Source of the DNA: JAEUPI01 sp046348365
Lineage (GTDB): Bacteria > Pseudomonadota > Gammaproteobacteria > Burkholderiales > Burkholderiaceae_C
Direction of reading: 5' to 3'
Length of the DNA: 64,000 nt
Assembly: GCA_046348365.1 (NCBI GenBank)
Contig: JAXMEL010000002.1
Location: 744,001-808,000, forward strand
The notes beneath the pieces are model-generated. The model was not told the DNA's origin and did not search any database. It worked only from the letters and a program-made list of their open reading frames with translations. The position numbers and the translations under genes are program-made. Of the stretch, positions 16,635 through 26,812 are shown one piece after another (the stretch's first letter is position 1; the number at the start of each line of letters is the position of its first letter).

Positions 16635-17828
16635 TTGAGCGCAGCAGACATCCTCGAACGCGCGCGCGAACGGGCCGACGAGTTCGTCGCCCTGCGCCGC
16701 GACATCCACGGCGAGCCCGAGCTCGCGTTCCAGGAGACGCGCACCGCCGCGCTGGTGGCCGAGCGGCTGCGTGCGTGGGGCTACGAGGTCGACGCCGGGC
16801 TCGGCGGCACCGGCGTGGTGGGCACCTTGCGCCGCGGCACCGGCAGCAAGCGGCTGGGCATCCGCGCCGACATGGACGCGCTGCCGATCGTCGAGGACAC
16901 GGGCCTCGCCTACGCCAGCAAGCGCCGCGGCGTGATGCACGCCTGCGGGCACGACGGCCACACCGCGATGCTGCTCGCCGCAGCCTGCCAGCTGGCGGCG
17001 CACGGCCGCTTCTCGGGCACGCTGAACCTGATCTTCCAGCCGGCCGAGGAGGGGCAGGGCGGCGCGGCGAAGATGATCGAGGCGGGCCTGTTCGAGCGCC
17101 ACCCGTGCGACGCGGTGTTCGGCATGCACAACGCGCCGGGCTATCCGCAGGGGCAGCTGCTGTTTCGCGACGGGCCGATGACGGCGTCGTCGGACTACGC
17201 GAAGATCACCTTGCGCGGCGTCGGCGGGCACGGCGCGTTCCCGCACCGCGCCGCCGACCCGATCGTTGCCGCGTCGAGCCTGGTGATGGCGCTGCAGACC
17301 ATCGTCTCGCGCAACGTCGATCCGATCCAGAGCGCGGTGGTGTCGGTGGGCACGCTGCAGGCCGGCGTGGCGAGCAACGTGATCCCGGCCAGCGCGACGA
17401 TGGAGCTCTCGATCCGCGCCTTCGACGACGGCGTGCGCGACCTGCTCGAGACGCGCATCCGCGAGCTGGCCGCGCAGCAGGCCGCGAGCTTCGGCGTGCG
17501 CGCCGAGGTCGACTACCAGCGCCGCTATGCCGTGCTGGTCAACACCCGGGCCGAAACCGACTTCGCGCGCCAGGTGGGCATCGAGCTCGTCGGTGCCGGG
17601 CGCTGCGTGATGCAGCACGACCCCGTCACCGGCAGCGAGGACTTCTCCTTCATGCTGCAGAAGGTGCCGGGCTGCTTCCTGATGATCGGCAACGGCGACG
17701 GCGACAGCCCCGGCGCCACCATGTGCCACCACCCGGGCTACGACTTCAACGACGCCAACCTGCCGCTGGGCGCGGCGTATTGGGTGCTGCTCGCCGAGCG
17801 CTTCCTGCAAGGCGGCGGCGCGGTCTGA
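16635..17828 (+). CDS. M20D-family amidohydrolase (hippurate hydrolase-like)
   Basis: 397 residues, metal-dependent peptidase/amidase of family M20D (HipO, IAA-amino acid hydrolase type). Metal-binding and catalytic segments: MHACGHDGHTAMLL, FQPAEEGQGGAAKMI, HNAPGYPQGQL and the C-terminal GSEDFSFML. It removes the acyl or aroyl group from N-acyl amino acids. The start is a TTG at 16635 with GAAGGAG 7 b upstream; no closer ATG fits the conserved N-terminal RRDIHGEPEL. Cytoplasmic, no signal peptide. It sits 44 b after the GDT1-type gene, and the acyl-CoA dehydrogenase gene follows 95 b later. Confidence 0.9.
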   Translation: MSAADILERARERADEFVALRRDIHGEPELAFQETRTAALVAERLRAWGYEVDAGLGGTGVVGTLRRGTGSKRLGIRADMDALPIVEDTGLAYASKRRGVMHACGHDGHTAMLLAAACQLAAHGRFSGTLNLIFQPAEEGQGGAAKMIEAGLFERHPCDAVFGMHNAPGYPQGQLLFRDGPMTASSDYAKITLRGVGGHGAFPHRAADPIVAASSLVMALQTIVSRNVDPIQSAVVSVGTLQAGVASNVIPASATMELSIRAFDDGVRDLLETRIRELAAQQAASFGVRAEVDYQRRYAVLVNTRAETDFARQVGIELVGAGRCVMQHDPVTGSEDFSFMLQKVPGCFLMIGNGDGDSPGATMCHHPGYDFNDANLPLGAAYWVLLAERFLQGGGAV

Positions 17829-17923
17829 CGCGGCCGCACCGGCGTGTCACGTGCGGCACAGTTGACGGCCGCCGGCGGTGCCATCATGCGCGCCGACGAC
17901 CTCGACGAATCCGGACCACCGCC

Positions 17924-19174
17924 ATGGACTTCGCATACTCCGAACGCGTGCAGCGCCTGCAGCAGCAGGTGCGAGCCTTCCTCGACGACCACATCCTGCC
18001 GGCCAACCCGGAGTGGGTGCGCTTGTGCGACAGCGGCGAGTACCCGCTGGCGATCGCCGAAGACCTGAAGGCCAAGGCCAAGGCGCAAGGGTTGTGGAAC
18101 ATGTTCCTGCCGGGGCTGAAGGACGACGAGCCCGGCACGCGCCTGTCGAACATGGAGTACGCGCCGCTGGCCGAGATCATGGGCCGCGTGATGTGGGCGA
18201 GCGAGGTCTTCAACTGCAACGCGCCCGACACCGGCAACATGGAGCTGCTGCACCTGTTCGCCACGCCCGAGCAGCGCGAGCGCTGGTTGAAGCCGCTGCT
18301 CGATGGCCGCATCCGCTCGTGCTTCGCGATGACCGAGCCCGACGTGGCGTCGTCGGACGCGACCAACATCGCCACCAGCATCCGCCGCGACGGGGACCAC
18401 TACGTGATCAACGGCCGCAAGTGGTTCACGTCGAACGCCGCGCATCCGAACTGCAAGATTGCCATCGTGATGGGTGTCACCGGCGGCCCCGAGGGCTCGC
18501 ACGAGCGCCATTCGATGGTGCTGGTGCCCACCGACACGCCGGGCTTTCGCGTCGTGCGCAACGTGCCGATCATGAACCACACCAGCGCCGAAGGGCACTG
18601 CGAGGTGCTGCTGCGCGACGTGCGCGTGCCGGTGGCCAACCTGCTCGGCCAGGAGGGCAAGGGCTTCGCGCTGGCGCAGGCGCGGCTCGGCCCCGGCCGC
18701 GTGCACCATTGCATGCGCACGATCGGCCAATGCGAGGTGGCGCTGGAGTTGATGTGCGAGCGCGCTTTGGGCCGCCGCACCTTCGGCAAGGCGTTGGCCG
18801 ACTTCGCCAACATCCAGGACTGGATCGCCGAGTCGCGGGTCGAGATCGATCAGGCGCGGTTGCTGGTGCTGCGCGCCGCGTGGCTGATGGACAAGGCCGG
18901 CAACCAGGCCGCGCGCATCGACGTGTCGGCGATCAAGCTCGTTGCCGCGCGGTTGCAAACGCGCGTGCTCGACCGCGCGATGCAGGTCTTCGGTGCGATG
19001 GGCCTGACGCCCGACACGCCGCTGGCGTTCCTGTGGACCTGGGGCCGCGCGATGCGCTTCTTCGACGGCCCCGACGAGGTGCACCTGCGCGCCGTGGCGC
19101 GCAACGAACTCGGCCTGGCCAAGAAGCGCATGGGCAGCACCGCGGCGTACTACACGCCGCCGGCGACGCGCTGA
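17924..19174 (+). CDS. Acyl-CoA dehydrogenase family protein
   Basis: 416 residues from the ATG at 17924 (MDFAYSERVQRL). Acyl-CoA dehydrogenase fold: an N-terminal helical domain, the FAD-site segment CFAMTEPDVASSDATN, the central sheet and a C-terminal segment with DGPDEVHLRAVARNELG, which includes the adenine/FAD-dimer contact and the catalytic-base region. The length and the DGPDEVH ending match the subgroup related to human ACAD10/11 and bacterial FadE variants. It oxidises acyl-CoA to enoyl-CoA with electrons going to ETF; chain specificity is not visible. The open frame extends far upstream but that part is out of frame with any known protein and overlaps the amidohydrolase gene. Confidence 0.9.
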   Translation: MDFAYSERVQRLQQQVRAFLDDHILPANPEWVRLCDSGEYPLAIAEDLKAKAKAQGLWNMFLPGLKDDEPGTRLSNMEYAPLAEIMGRVMWASEVFNCNAPDTGNMELLHLFATPEQRERWLKPLLDGRIRSCFAMTEPDVASSDATNIATSIRRDGDHYVINGRKWFTSNAAHPNCKIAIVMGVTGGPEGSHERHSMVLVPTDTPGFRVVRNVPIMNHTSAEGHCEVLLRDVRVPVANLLGQEGKGFALAQARLGPGRVHHCMRTIGQCEVALELMCERALGRRTFGKALADFANIQDWIAESRVEIDQARLLVLRAAWLMDKAGNQAARIDVSAIKLVAARLQTRVLDRAMQVFGAMGLTPDTPLAFLWTWGRAMRFFDGPDEVHLRAVARNELGLAKKRMGSTAAYYTPPATR

Positions 19175-19428
19175 ACCTCCGCAGGCGCGGCGCAGCGCGC
19201 GCAGTCGAGGAGTCGCCCGGCGGCGACACGATCGTGCAGCAGCTGCTCACGGCCTGAAGCCACTGTCCCAGAAGGGAGCGCCCGGTCAGCGAAGGCCGCG
19301 CGGCGGTGCACGCCCGGGCCCGGACAATCCCGGGGCAGCGGCCCGGCGCGCGGCGTGCCACGCTCGGCCGTGCGGCCGGGCCGTACCATGCGTGGCTTGC
19401 CACCGACGCTACGCCCCTTCACTGACCG

Positions 19429-20634
19429 ATGCTCGCTGCACGCCCCACGCCGGGTCACCTGGCCGAGAACGTGATGCATTTCGTGCGCGTGCTGCGCACG
19501 GCCGGCATGGCCGTGGGCACCGACCGCGTGCTGCTCGCGCTGCAGGCGCTGCAGGTGGCGGGGCTCGAGTCGCGCACCGATTTCCACGCCGTGCTGTCGA
19601 GCTGCCTGCTCGACCGCATCGAGCACCGCGAGCTGTTCGACCAGGCCTTCGAGCTGTTCTGGCGCGACCCCGATCTGGTGGGCCGCATGCGCGCGATGTT
19701 GCTGCCCAAGGTGCGCGCGCAAGACGGCATGGCGTCCGACGTGCGCGAGAACCGTCGCCTGGCCGATGCGCTGTTCCCGCACCCGCCCGGCACGCCGCCG
19801 CCGGAGGAGCCGCCCGATGAGCAGCAGTTCGACGCCGCGCTCACGTTCAGCGAGCGCGAGGTGCTGCGCAAGGCCGATTTCGACACCATGACTGCCGACG
19901 AGTGGCGCGCCGCGCGCCGCGCGCTGGCGCAGATGCAGCTGATCTTCGAGCCGCTGGCCACGCGGCGCAGCGCGCCGGCCAGCCGGCCCGGCCGCGCCGA
20001 CTGGCGCGCCACGCTGCAGGGCATGGCCCGGCACGGCGGCGAGCTGTGGAGCGTGCGCTGGCGCGAGCGCCGCACGCGGCCGGCGCCTCTGGTGGTGCTG
20101 GCCGACATCTCGGGCTCGATGAGCCGCTACTCGCGCATGTTGCTGCACTTCGCGCATGCGCTGGGCCATGCCGACGCGCGCGTCGAGAGCTTCGTGTTCG
20201 GCACGCGGCTGACGCGCACCACGCGGCTGCTGAAGAGCCGCGACCCCGACATCGCGGTGTCGCAGGTGGTGCGTGCGGTGGAGGACTGGTCGGGCGGCAC
20301 GCGCATCACCACCTGCCTGCACGAGTTCAACCAGCGCTGGGCGCGGCGCACGCTCGACAGCCGCACCACCGTGCTGCTGATCAGCGACGGCCTCGAGCAT
20401 GGCGACGTGAAGGCACTGGCGTTCGAGGCCGAGCGCCTGGCCAAGAGCTGCCGCCGCCTGATCTGGCTGAACCCGCTGCTGCGCTTCGAGCAGTTCGAGC
20501 CCAAGGCCGCTGGCATCCGCGCGATCCTGCCGCACGTGAGCCGCTTCCTGCCGGCGCACAACCTCGACAGCCTGGAACAGCTCGTCGCCGTGCTCGCGCG
20601 GCGCGACGAGCCCGCGCGCGTTCGACTTCATTGA
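19429..20634 (+). CDS. coxE: VWA-domain protein, CoxE-like
   Basis: 401 residues. The C-terminal half is a von Willebrand A domain with the MIDAS motif DISGS (226-230), a T in the second MIDAS loop (GGTRITTCL) and ISDG as the third. The N-terminal half, with HFVRVLRTAGMAVGTDRVL, is the extension of CoxE-type proteins. In Oligotropha CoxE works with the AAA+ ATPase CoxD in assembling the Mo-Cu active site of CO dehydrogenase. Here it likely services the form II hydroxylase at 7.4-11.1 kb, although it is separated from coxD by unrelated genes. It is followed 24 b later by coxG, so the two form a unit. Confidence 0.85.
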   Translation: MLAARPTPGHLAENVMHFVRVLRTAGMAVGTDRVLLALQALQVAGLESRTDFHAVLSSCLLDRIEHRELFDQAFELFWRDPDLVGRMRAMLLPKVRAQDGMASDVRENRRLADALFPHPPGTPPPEEPPDEQQFDAALTFSEREVLRKADFDTMTADEWRAARRALAQMQLIFEPLATRRSAPASRPGRADWRATLQGMARHGGELWSVRWRERRTRPAPLVVLADISGSMSRYSRMLLHFAHALGHADARVESFVFGTRLTRTTRLLKSRDPDIAVSQVVRAVEDWSGGTRITTCLHEFNQRWARRTLDSRTTVLLISDGLEHGDVKALAFEAERLAKSCRRLIWLNPLLRFEQFEPKAAGIRAILPHVSRFLPAHNLDSLEQLVAVLARRDEPARVRLH

Positions 20635-20658
20635 TCCTTTGGTTCTCGGTCTCTTGCC

Positions 20659-21195
20659 ATGCAACTCACCAACCAGCAGACCCTGCCCGTCAACCAGCTT
20701 CAGGCCTGGGAGGCGCTCAACGACATCGCGCTGCTGCAGGCCGCGATCCCCGGCTGCGAGTCGATCACGCCGGCGGGCGACAACCAGTACGACGTGGCCG
20801 TGACCGCGGCCGTGGGGCCGGTGAAGGCGCGCTTCAAGGGCAAGCTGCGGCTCGACAACCTGGCGCCGCCGAATTCGTACACCATGCACTTCGAGGGCCA
20901 GGGCGGCGCCGCCGGCCACGGCAAGGGCCATGCCGACGTGAAGCTCGAGGCGGTGGGCGCGCGCGAGACGGTGCTGCACTACACCGCGCATGCCAGCGTC
21001 GGCGGCAAGATCGCGCAGATCGGCTCGCGGCTGGTCGACATGGCGGCGCAGAAGATGGCCACCGAATTCTTCGAATCGTTCAACGCCAAACTGGCCGAAC
21101 GCTACGGCGTGGCGCCGGTCGAGGAGGTGGCGGTCGCGCCCACGGGCTTGCTCGCGCGCATCGTCGCGTTCTTCAAGCGCCTGTTCGGCGGCTGA
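20659..21195 (+). CDS. coxG: CoxG-like SRPBCC protein
   Basis: 178 residues. The first ~150 form an SRPBCC (START-like) domain of the carbon monoxide dehydrogenase subunit G family, with the typical start QTLPVNQLQAWEALNDIALLQAAIPGCE and the VKARFKGKLRL strand. The C-terminal ~20 residues (LLARIVAFFKRLFGG) are an amphipathic, basic helix that could tether it to the membrane. CoxG proteins are thought to recruit the Mo enzyme to the membrane and link it to the quinone pool. It follows the coxE gene and precedes a GTG-started PLP gene by 5 b. Confidence 0.9.
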   Translation: MQLTNQQTLPVNQLQAWEALNDIALLQAAIPGCESITPAGDNQYDVAVTAAVGPVKARFKGKLRLDNLAPPNSYTMHFEGQGGAAGHGKGHADVKLEAVGARETVLHYTAHASVGGKIAQIGSRLVDMAAQKMATEFFESFNAKLAERYGVAPVEEVAVAPTGLLARIVAFFKRLFGG

Positions 21196-21200
21196 GCACG

Positions 21201-22469
21201 GTGAGCGACGACCGCCTCGGCCCCTGGCTCAAGGGCTATCCGGGCGCACGGCCGCCGATCGCGCGCGCGGATCTTGCCGCGCAGCGCTGGAACGTGCTCG
21301 CCGGCGACCTGCCGCTGCCGCTCGCGGTGCTGAGAAGCAGCGCGCTCGACCACAACATCGCGTGGATGCAGGGCTTCGCCGCCGCGCGCGGCGTGCAGCT
21401 CGCGCCGCACGGCAAGACGACGATGTCGCCGCAGCTGTTCGCGCGCCAGCTCGCCGCGGGCGCGTGGGGCATCACCTTCGCGAGCGTGTTCCAGCTGCGC
21501 ACCGGCGTCGTCGAGGCCGGCGTGCGCCGCGCGCTGATCGCCAACCAGGTGCAGCAGCGCGCCGACCTCGACGCGCTGGCCGGGCTGCTCGCCGCGTACG
21601 GTGACTTGCAAGTGGCGTTCCTCGTCGACTCGACGGCGCAGCTGGCGTTGATCGAGGCCTGGCACGCGCAGACACCGCGCGCGCCGGTGCTCGACGTACT
21701 GCTCGAAATCGGCGTGCCCGGCGGCCGCACCGGCGTGCGTGATCACGACGCGGCCGTGGCCCTCGCACGCGCCTTGCGCGCGAGCACGGCGGTGCGGCTG
21801 GTGGGCATCGAATGCTACGAGGGCTTGCAGGCCAGCGGCGACAGCGCGCGCGACGAGGCGCATGTCGACGCGCTGCTGCAGCGCGTGGCCCGCGTGGCCG
21901 AGGCGCTCGACGGCGAAGACCTGTTCGAGGCGGGCGAAGTGATCGTCTCGGCCGGCGGCTCGGCGGTGTTCGATCTGGTCGCGGCGCGGCTGCCGCTCGC
22001 GCTCACGCGCCCGGTGCGGCCGTTGCTGCGCTCGGGCTGCTACGTCACGCACGACCATGGCCACTACCAGCGCTACGTGTCGGCGGTGAACCGGCGCTGC
22101 GGCATCGTCGATGGGCTGCGCGGCGCGCTCGAGTTGTGGACCGAGGTGCAGAGCGTGCCCGAGCCCGGGCTGGCGCTGCTGAGCGCCGGCCGCCGCGACG
22201 TGGGCTTCGATGCCGGCCTGCCGCTGCCGCTGCATCACGCACGCAGCGGCGCGCGAGCGTGCGAGCCGGCCGACGCGGCGTGGCAGGTGAGCGCGTTGAA
22301 CGACCAGCACGCGTACCTGCGGCTCGGTGGCGGCGCGCGCGCGGTCGCCGTCGGCGACCGCATCGCGCTCGGCATCCAGCATCCGTGCACCACCTTCGAC
22401 AAGTGGCACTGGATGCCGATCGTCGACGACGACTACACCGTCGTCGATGCGGTAACGATCCGGTTCTGA
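21201..22469 (+). CDS. DSD1/alanine racemase-fold PLP protein (amino acid deaminase-like)
   Basis: 422 residues from a GTG start at 21201, five bases after the coxG stop. It has a fold-type III PLP barrel with the Schiff-base lysine in APHGKTTMSP, and a C-terminal beta domain ending in QHPCTTFDKWHW. The H-x-C pair there corresponds to the Zn ligands of D-serine dehydratase (DSD1) and D-threonine aldolase relatives. It therefore likely acts on a D-amino acid or a 3-hydroxy amino acid; the substrate is unknown. The C-terminal domain also contains DHGHYQRYVSAVNRR. The link to the cox genes looks like simple adjacency. Confidence 0.8.
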   Translation: MSDDRLGPWLKGYPGARPPIARADLAAQRWNVLAGDLPLPLAVLRSSALDHNIAWMQGFAAARGVQLAPHGKTTMSPQLFARQLAAGAWGITFASVFQLRTGVVEAGVRRALIANQVQQRADLDALAGLLAAYGDLQVAFLVDSTAQLALIEAWHAQTPRAPVLDVLLEIGVPGGRTGVRDHDAAVALARALRASTAVRLVGIECYEGLQASGDSARDEAHVDALLQRVARVAEALDGEDLFEAGEVIVSAGGSAVFDLVAARLPLALTRPVRPLLRSGCYVTHDHGHYQRYVSAVNRRCGIVDGLRGALELWTEVQSVPEPGLALLSAGRRDVGFDAGLPLPLHHARSGARACEPADAAWQVSALNDQHAYLRLGGGARAVAVGDRIALGIQHPCTTFDKWHWMPIVDDDYTVVDAVTIRF

Positions 22470-22475
22470 CGGGCC

Positions 22476-24104
22476 CTACAGCGCTTCCAGGTTCGCGCCG
22501 CGCAAGCCCACCAGCAGCGCGCGCCCGCCCGGCTCGACGCGGAACTCGCCGTATCTCGCTTTGCCCCAGCGGCCGGCTTCGCCCTCGGTGAAGTACCAGG
22601 CGTCGCTGACCAGGATCCAGCCGCCGCTCTTCGGCGTCAGCTCGATGCGCATCTCGTCGGCGCCCAACGGCTCGCCGCGGTCGATGCGCACCAGCGTGGC
22701 CACGCCGCGCGCGTCGCGCCGTGCAATCGCGTGCGGGCGCTCGGCGCCGATCATCGACAGGCGTTCGGTGCCGGGCGCGGCGGGCACGCGGAAGTTCAAC
22801 CGCATGTAGTCGCCCTGCATCAGCGAGCGCGGATCCACCGGCGCCAGCTCCACGTAGACCGGCTGGCCCTGCGCGATCAACCGCTCCTTCTGCCAGATGC
22901 CGAGGTTGGCCGCGATCAGCGTCAGCATCACGCTGGCCGCCAGGCCCACGGTGCCCCACGCCGGGCCGCGACCCGAGCCCGCGCGAGCATCGGCGCGCTG
23001 CTGCGCAGACGCCTGCCCCGCGCGCGCCTGCCACGCCAGCGCACCGAGCACGGCGCCGGCAGCAGCCAGCACCACGGCCTTGGTGCCGAGGGGCCAGGCG
23101 AGCTGGTAGTAGAACGCGCCGATGATCCACGCCGCTGCAAGGGCAGCGCTGGCCGCCAAACGCCACCGTGACGCGGCCGCGCACACCGACACAGCCAGCC
23201 ACACCGCGCCGAGCGACGGCATGAACCAGGCGAGCACCACGCAAACGGCAGCCACGCCCGCCAGCCACAGTCGGCGCAGCCCGGGCCATCGGTAGGCGCA
23301 CCAGGCCGCGGCGGCCAGCGCGAGCGCGGCCGACAGCCAGGCCTGCGCGTCCAGGGCCCGCTCGGCCAGGCCATGCGAGAGCGCGTGCCGTGCCAGCCCC
23401 GCTGCAACGTTGCCGCCGAGTTGAGCACCGACCAGGAAGCTCATGCCCGACCACAACGCCAGGCCGGCCAGCGTGGCCAGCAGCCAACCGGTGCCGAAGG
23501 ATTGCGCCGCCAGCGTGGCCGGCGACGCGGACGCGGCGCGCAGGCCGGCGCTCGCCAGCAGCCACGCGCCGAACACGCCGTGCCACGGCCACCACCAGCG
23601 CGCGGGGCCGCTACCGTCCCAGCCCTGGGTGCCGAGTGCCATTGCGCACAACAGCGCTGCCGCGGCACCGAGCAACACGCGCAGCCACTCGCCGCGGACC
23701 ATGAAGGCGATGCCGAGCGCGATCAGCGCGAGCGCGGCCGGGCCGGCGTGGGCGCCGAGATCCCTGAACAGAACATGGCCGAGCGTGCCGGCGCCGGTCA
23801 GCAGCGCCGGGATCGCCAGCTGTTCGACGAAGAGCGGGAGGTCGCGCGAGCGCAGCATCACCACGGCCAGCGCGAGCAGCAATGGCCCGATCACGTAGGC
23901 GCCACCGTGGCGCAGGATCAGGTCACCCAGCAGCATGCCCACGACGCCGAGCAGCGGGATCGCGGCGAGCCAGGCGCCCAGCGAGGTGAGCAGCACGACC
24001 GGCCACGGCCGCTCGGATTGCACCGCCGGCGCGCTCGCACCGGGCGGCAACACGCGCTGCTCGATCGCCGCGTGCAACACATCGTTCAGCGAGGTCTGGT
24101 TCAT
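22476..24104 (-). CDS. DUF4401/GDYXXLXY-domain membrane protein
   Basis: 542 residues, strongly hydrophobic, with about ten to twelve predicted membrane helices in the first ~360 residues. The C-terminal ~160 residues form a GDYXXLXY domain with the motif GDYMRLNF. Elsewhere the DUF4401 membrane part and the GDYXXLXY domain are sometimes separate genes; here they are one chain. The function is unknown. Its start overlaps by four bases the stop of the DUF2157 gene upstream, so the two form an operon and probably a membrane complex. Confidence 0.8.
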   Translation of the reverse strand: MNQTSLNDVLHAAIEQRVLPPGASAPAVQSERPWPVVLLTSLGAWLAAIPLLGVVGMLLGDLILRHGGAYVIGPLLLALAVVMLRSRDLPLFVEQLAIPALLTGAGTLGHVLFRDLGAHAGPAALALIALGIAFMVRGEWLRVLLGAAAALLCAMALGTQGWDGSGPARWWWPWHGVFGAWLLASAGLRAASASPATLAAQSFGTGWLLATLAGLALWSGMSFLVGAQLGGNVAAGLARHALSHGLAERALDAQAWLSAALALAAAAWCAYRWPGLRRLWLAGVAAVCVVLAWFMPSLGAVWLAVSVCAAASRWRLAASAALAAAWIIGAFYYQLAWPLGTKAVVLAAAGAVLGALAWQARAGQASAQQRADARAGSGRGPAWGTVGLAASVMLTLIAANLGIWQKERLIAQGQPVYVELAPVDPRSLMQGDYMRLNFRVPAAPGTERLSMIGAERPHAIARRDARGVATLVRIDRGEPLGADEMRIELTPKSGGWILVSDAWYFTEGEAGRWGKARYGEFRVEPGGRALLVGLRGANLEAL

Positions 24105-25093
24105 GCCGCGGCTCCAACGCTCGCGTGCCGGCGGGCGAGCTTCAGCACCGCGCTCACGCTGGCCGCGAGCAGGCCCGCCGCCACCAGGCCGATCAGGAAC
24201 AGCCGGCCGATCGGGTCACCGAGCGAGCGGCTGTCGAACATCAGCCGCGCCAGCCCGGCCACCAGCAGCGTGTCGATGGCCAGCGCCACCGCGCTCAGCA
24301 CGAAGACGTCGAAGTGGCGTCGCTGCGCGAACACCGCTGCCAGCACCGCGAGCGGCAGCAGACCGAACACGTATTGCGCGGCAATGTCGCGGAAGAAGAG
24401 ACCCCCCAGCGCGGTGAACGTGATCATCATGGTGGCCAAGGTGGCTGCCGTGCGCTGCGCCCAGATGCCGGCCCAGGTGCCGGCGCCCGTGCGGGCCCGC
24501 GCGAGCGCGCTCGCACCCACCACCACGGCGAGCGCCGCCGCCCAGCCGATCAGGTGCACGACGAGGTCAGCCGGCTCGACGCGCCACACGTGCCCGGTGT
24601 GCGCCTGCGTCCACAACGACACCGCCGTCATCGCCACCAGCACCCACGGCACCCACAGCACGTCGGAGCGCAGGCCGAGGCCGAGCGGCAGCGTCAGCGC
24701 GGCCCACAGCGCGAACAGCTGCCACGGGTCCGCACCCGTCTGGTAGGTCTGGCCGAAATAGGCGAACAGCGCGCCGGTGGCCAGCAGCAGCACCAGCGCC
24801 AGCGCCGTGCGCTGGCCGGGCCGCCGCAGCGCGGCGAGGCCGAACACCACCAGCGTGCCCTGCAGCACCGCGAAGCGGCCGAAGCGCCCCAGGCTCTGCC
24901 AGTTGGCGGCGATCCACAGGATCAGGCCCAAACCCAGCAACGCAGCGGCCAGCACGGCCACGCCGAGCGCGAGCCAGCGCTGCAGCGCCGGCGGCTCGAC
25001 ACCGAGGCCGGCGATGCGTTCGAGGCGGGCCCTGGCCCGGGCGTCGAGCCGGTGCTCGACGGCGAGTTGTTGCACGGCCAGATGCAGGTTCAT
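24101..25093 (-). CDS. DUF2157 domain membrane protein
   Basis: 330 residues. The N-terminal DUF2157 region contains the conserved ILWIAANWQSLGRFGRF segment and the loop FGQTYQTGADPWQLFALWA. About eight to nine membrane helices follow, and the C-terminus is basic (KLARRHASV). No enzymatic motif is visible. It is translationally coupled to the DUF4401/GDYXXLXY gene downstream (ATGA overlap at 24101-24104). Such pairs are widespread in proteobacteria but uncharacterised. Confidence 0.82.
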   Translation of the reverse strand: MNLHLAVQQLAVEHRLDARARARLERIAGLGVEPPALQRWLALGVAVLAAALLGLGLILWIAANWQSLGRFGRFAVLQGTLVVFGLAALRRPGQRTALALVLLLATGALFAYFGQTYQTGADPWQLFALWAALTLPLGLGLRSDVLWVPWVLVAMTAVSLWTQAHTGHVWRVEPADLVVHLIGWAAALAVVVGASALARARTGAGTWAGIWAQRTAATLATMMITFTALGGLFFRDIAAQYVFGLLPLAVLAAVFAQRRHFDVFVLSAVALAIDTLLVAGLARLMFDSRSLGDPIGRLFLIGLVAAGLLAASVSAVLKLARRHASVGAAA

Positions 25094-25270
25094 CGAGGTG
25101 CCACGCGGTTGCGATGGCTGGGCATGCTAAGACCGCCCGCGGCCCGCGTGGGGCCGATGGCGGCGGTGCAACGCGCACGACCCGCGGGTACCGTGGCGCA
25201 ATACCGCCGTTCGACACTGCCGTTCGATACCGGGCTTCAGTGCCGCGCGAAGACAGCCGCCCCCCGAACC

Positions 25271-26761
<1,491 letters not shown>

Positions 26762-26812
26762 GGCGTGAGCCTAGCCGCAGCGTCGCGCGATGCCGATAGG
26801 GATAATCCGGCG

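Noticed and set aside
19175..19428. 254-base gap before coxE with a frame ending in EESPGGDTIVQQLLTA
   Set aside because: No start, ribosome site or family match; I see no gene or clear element in this stretch.
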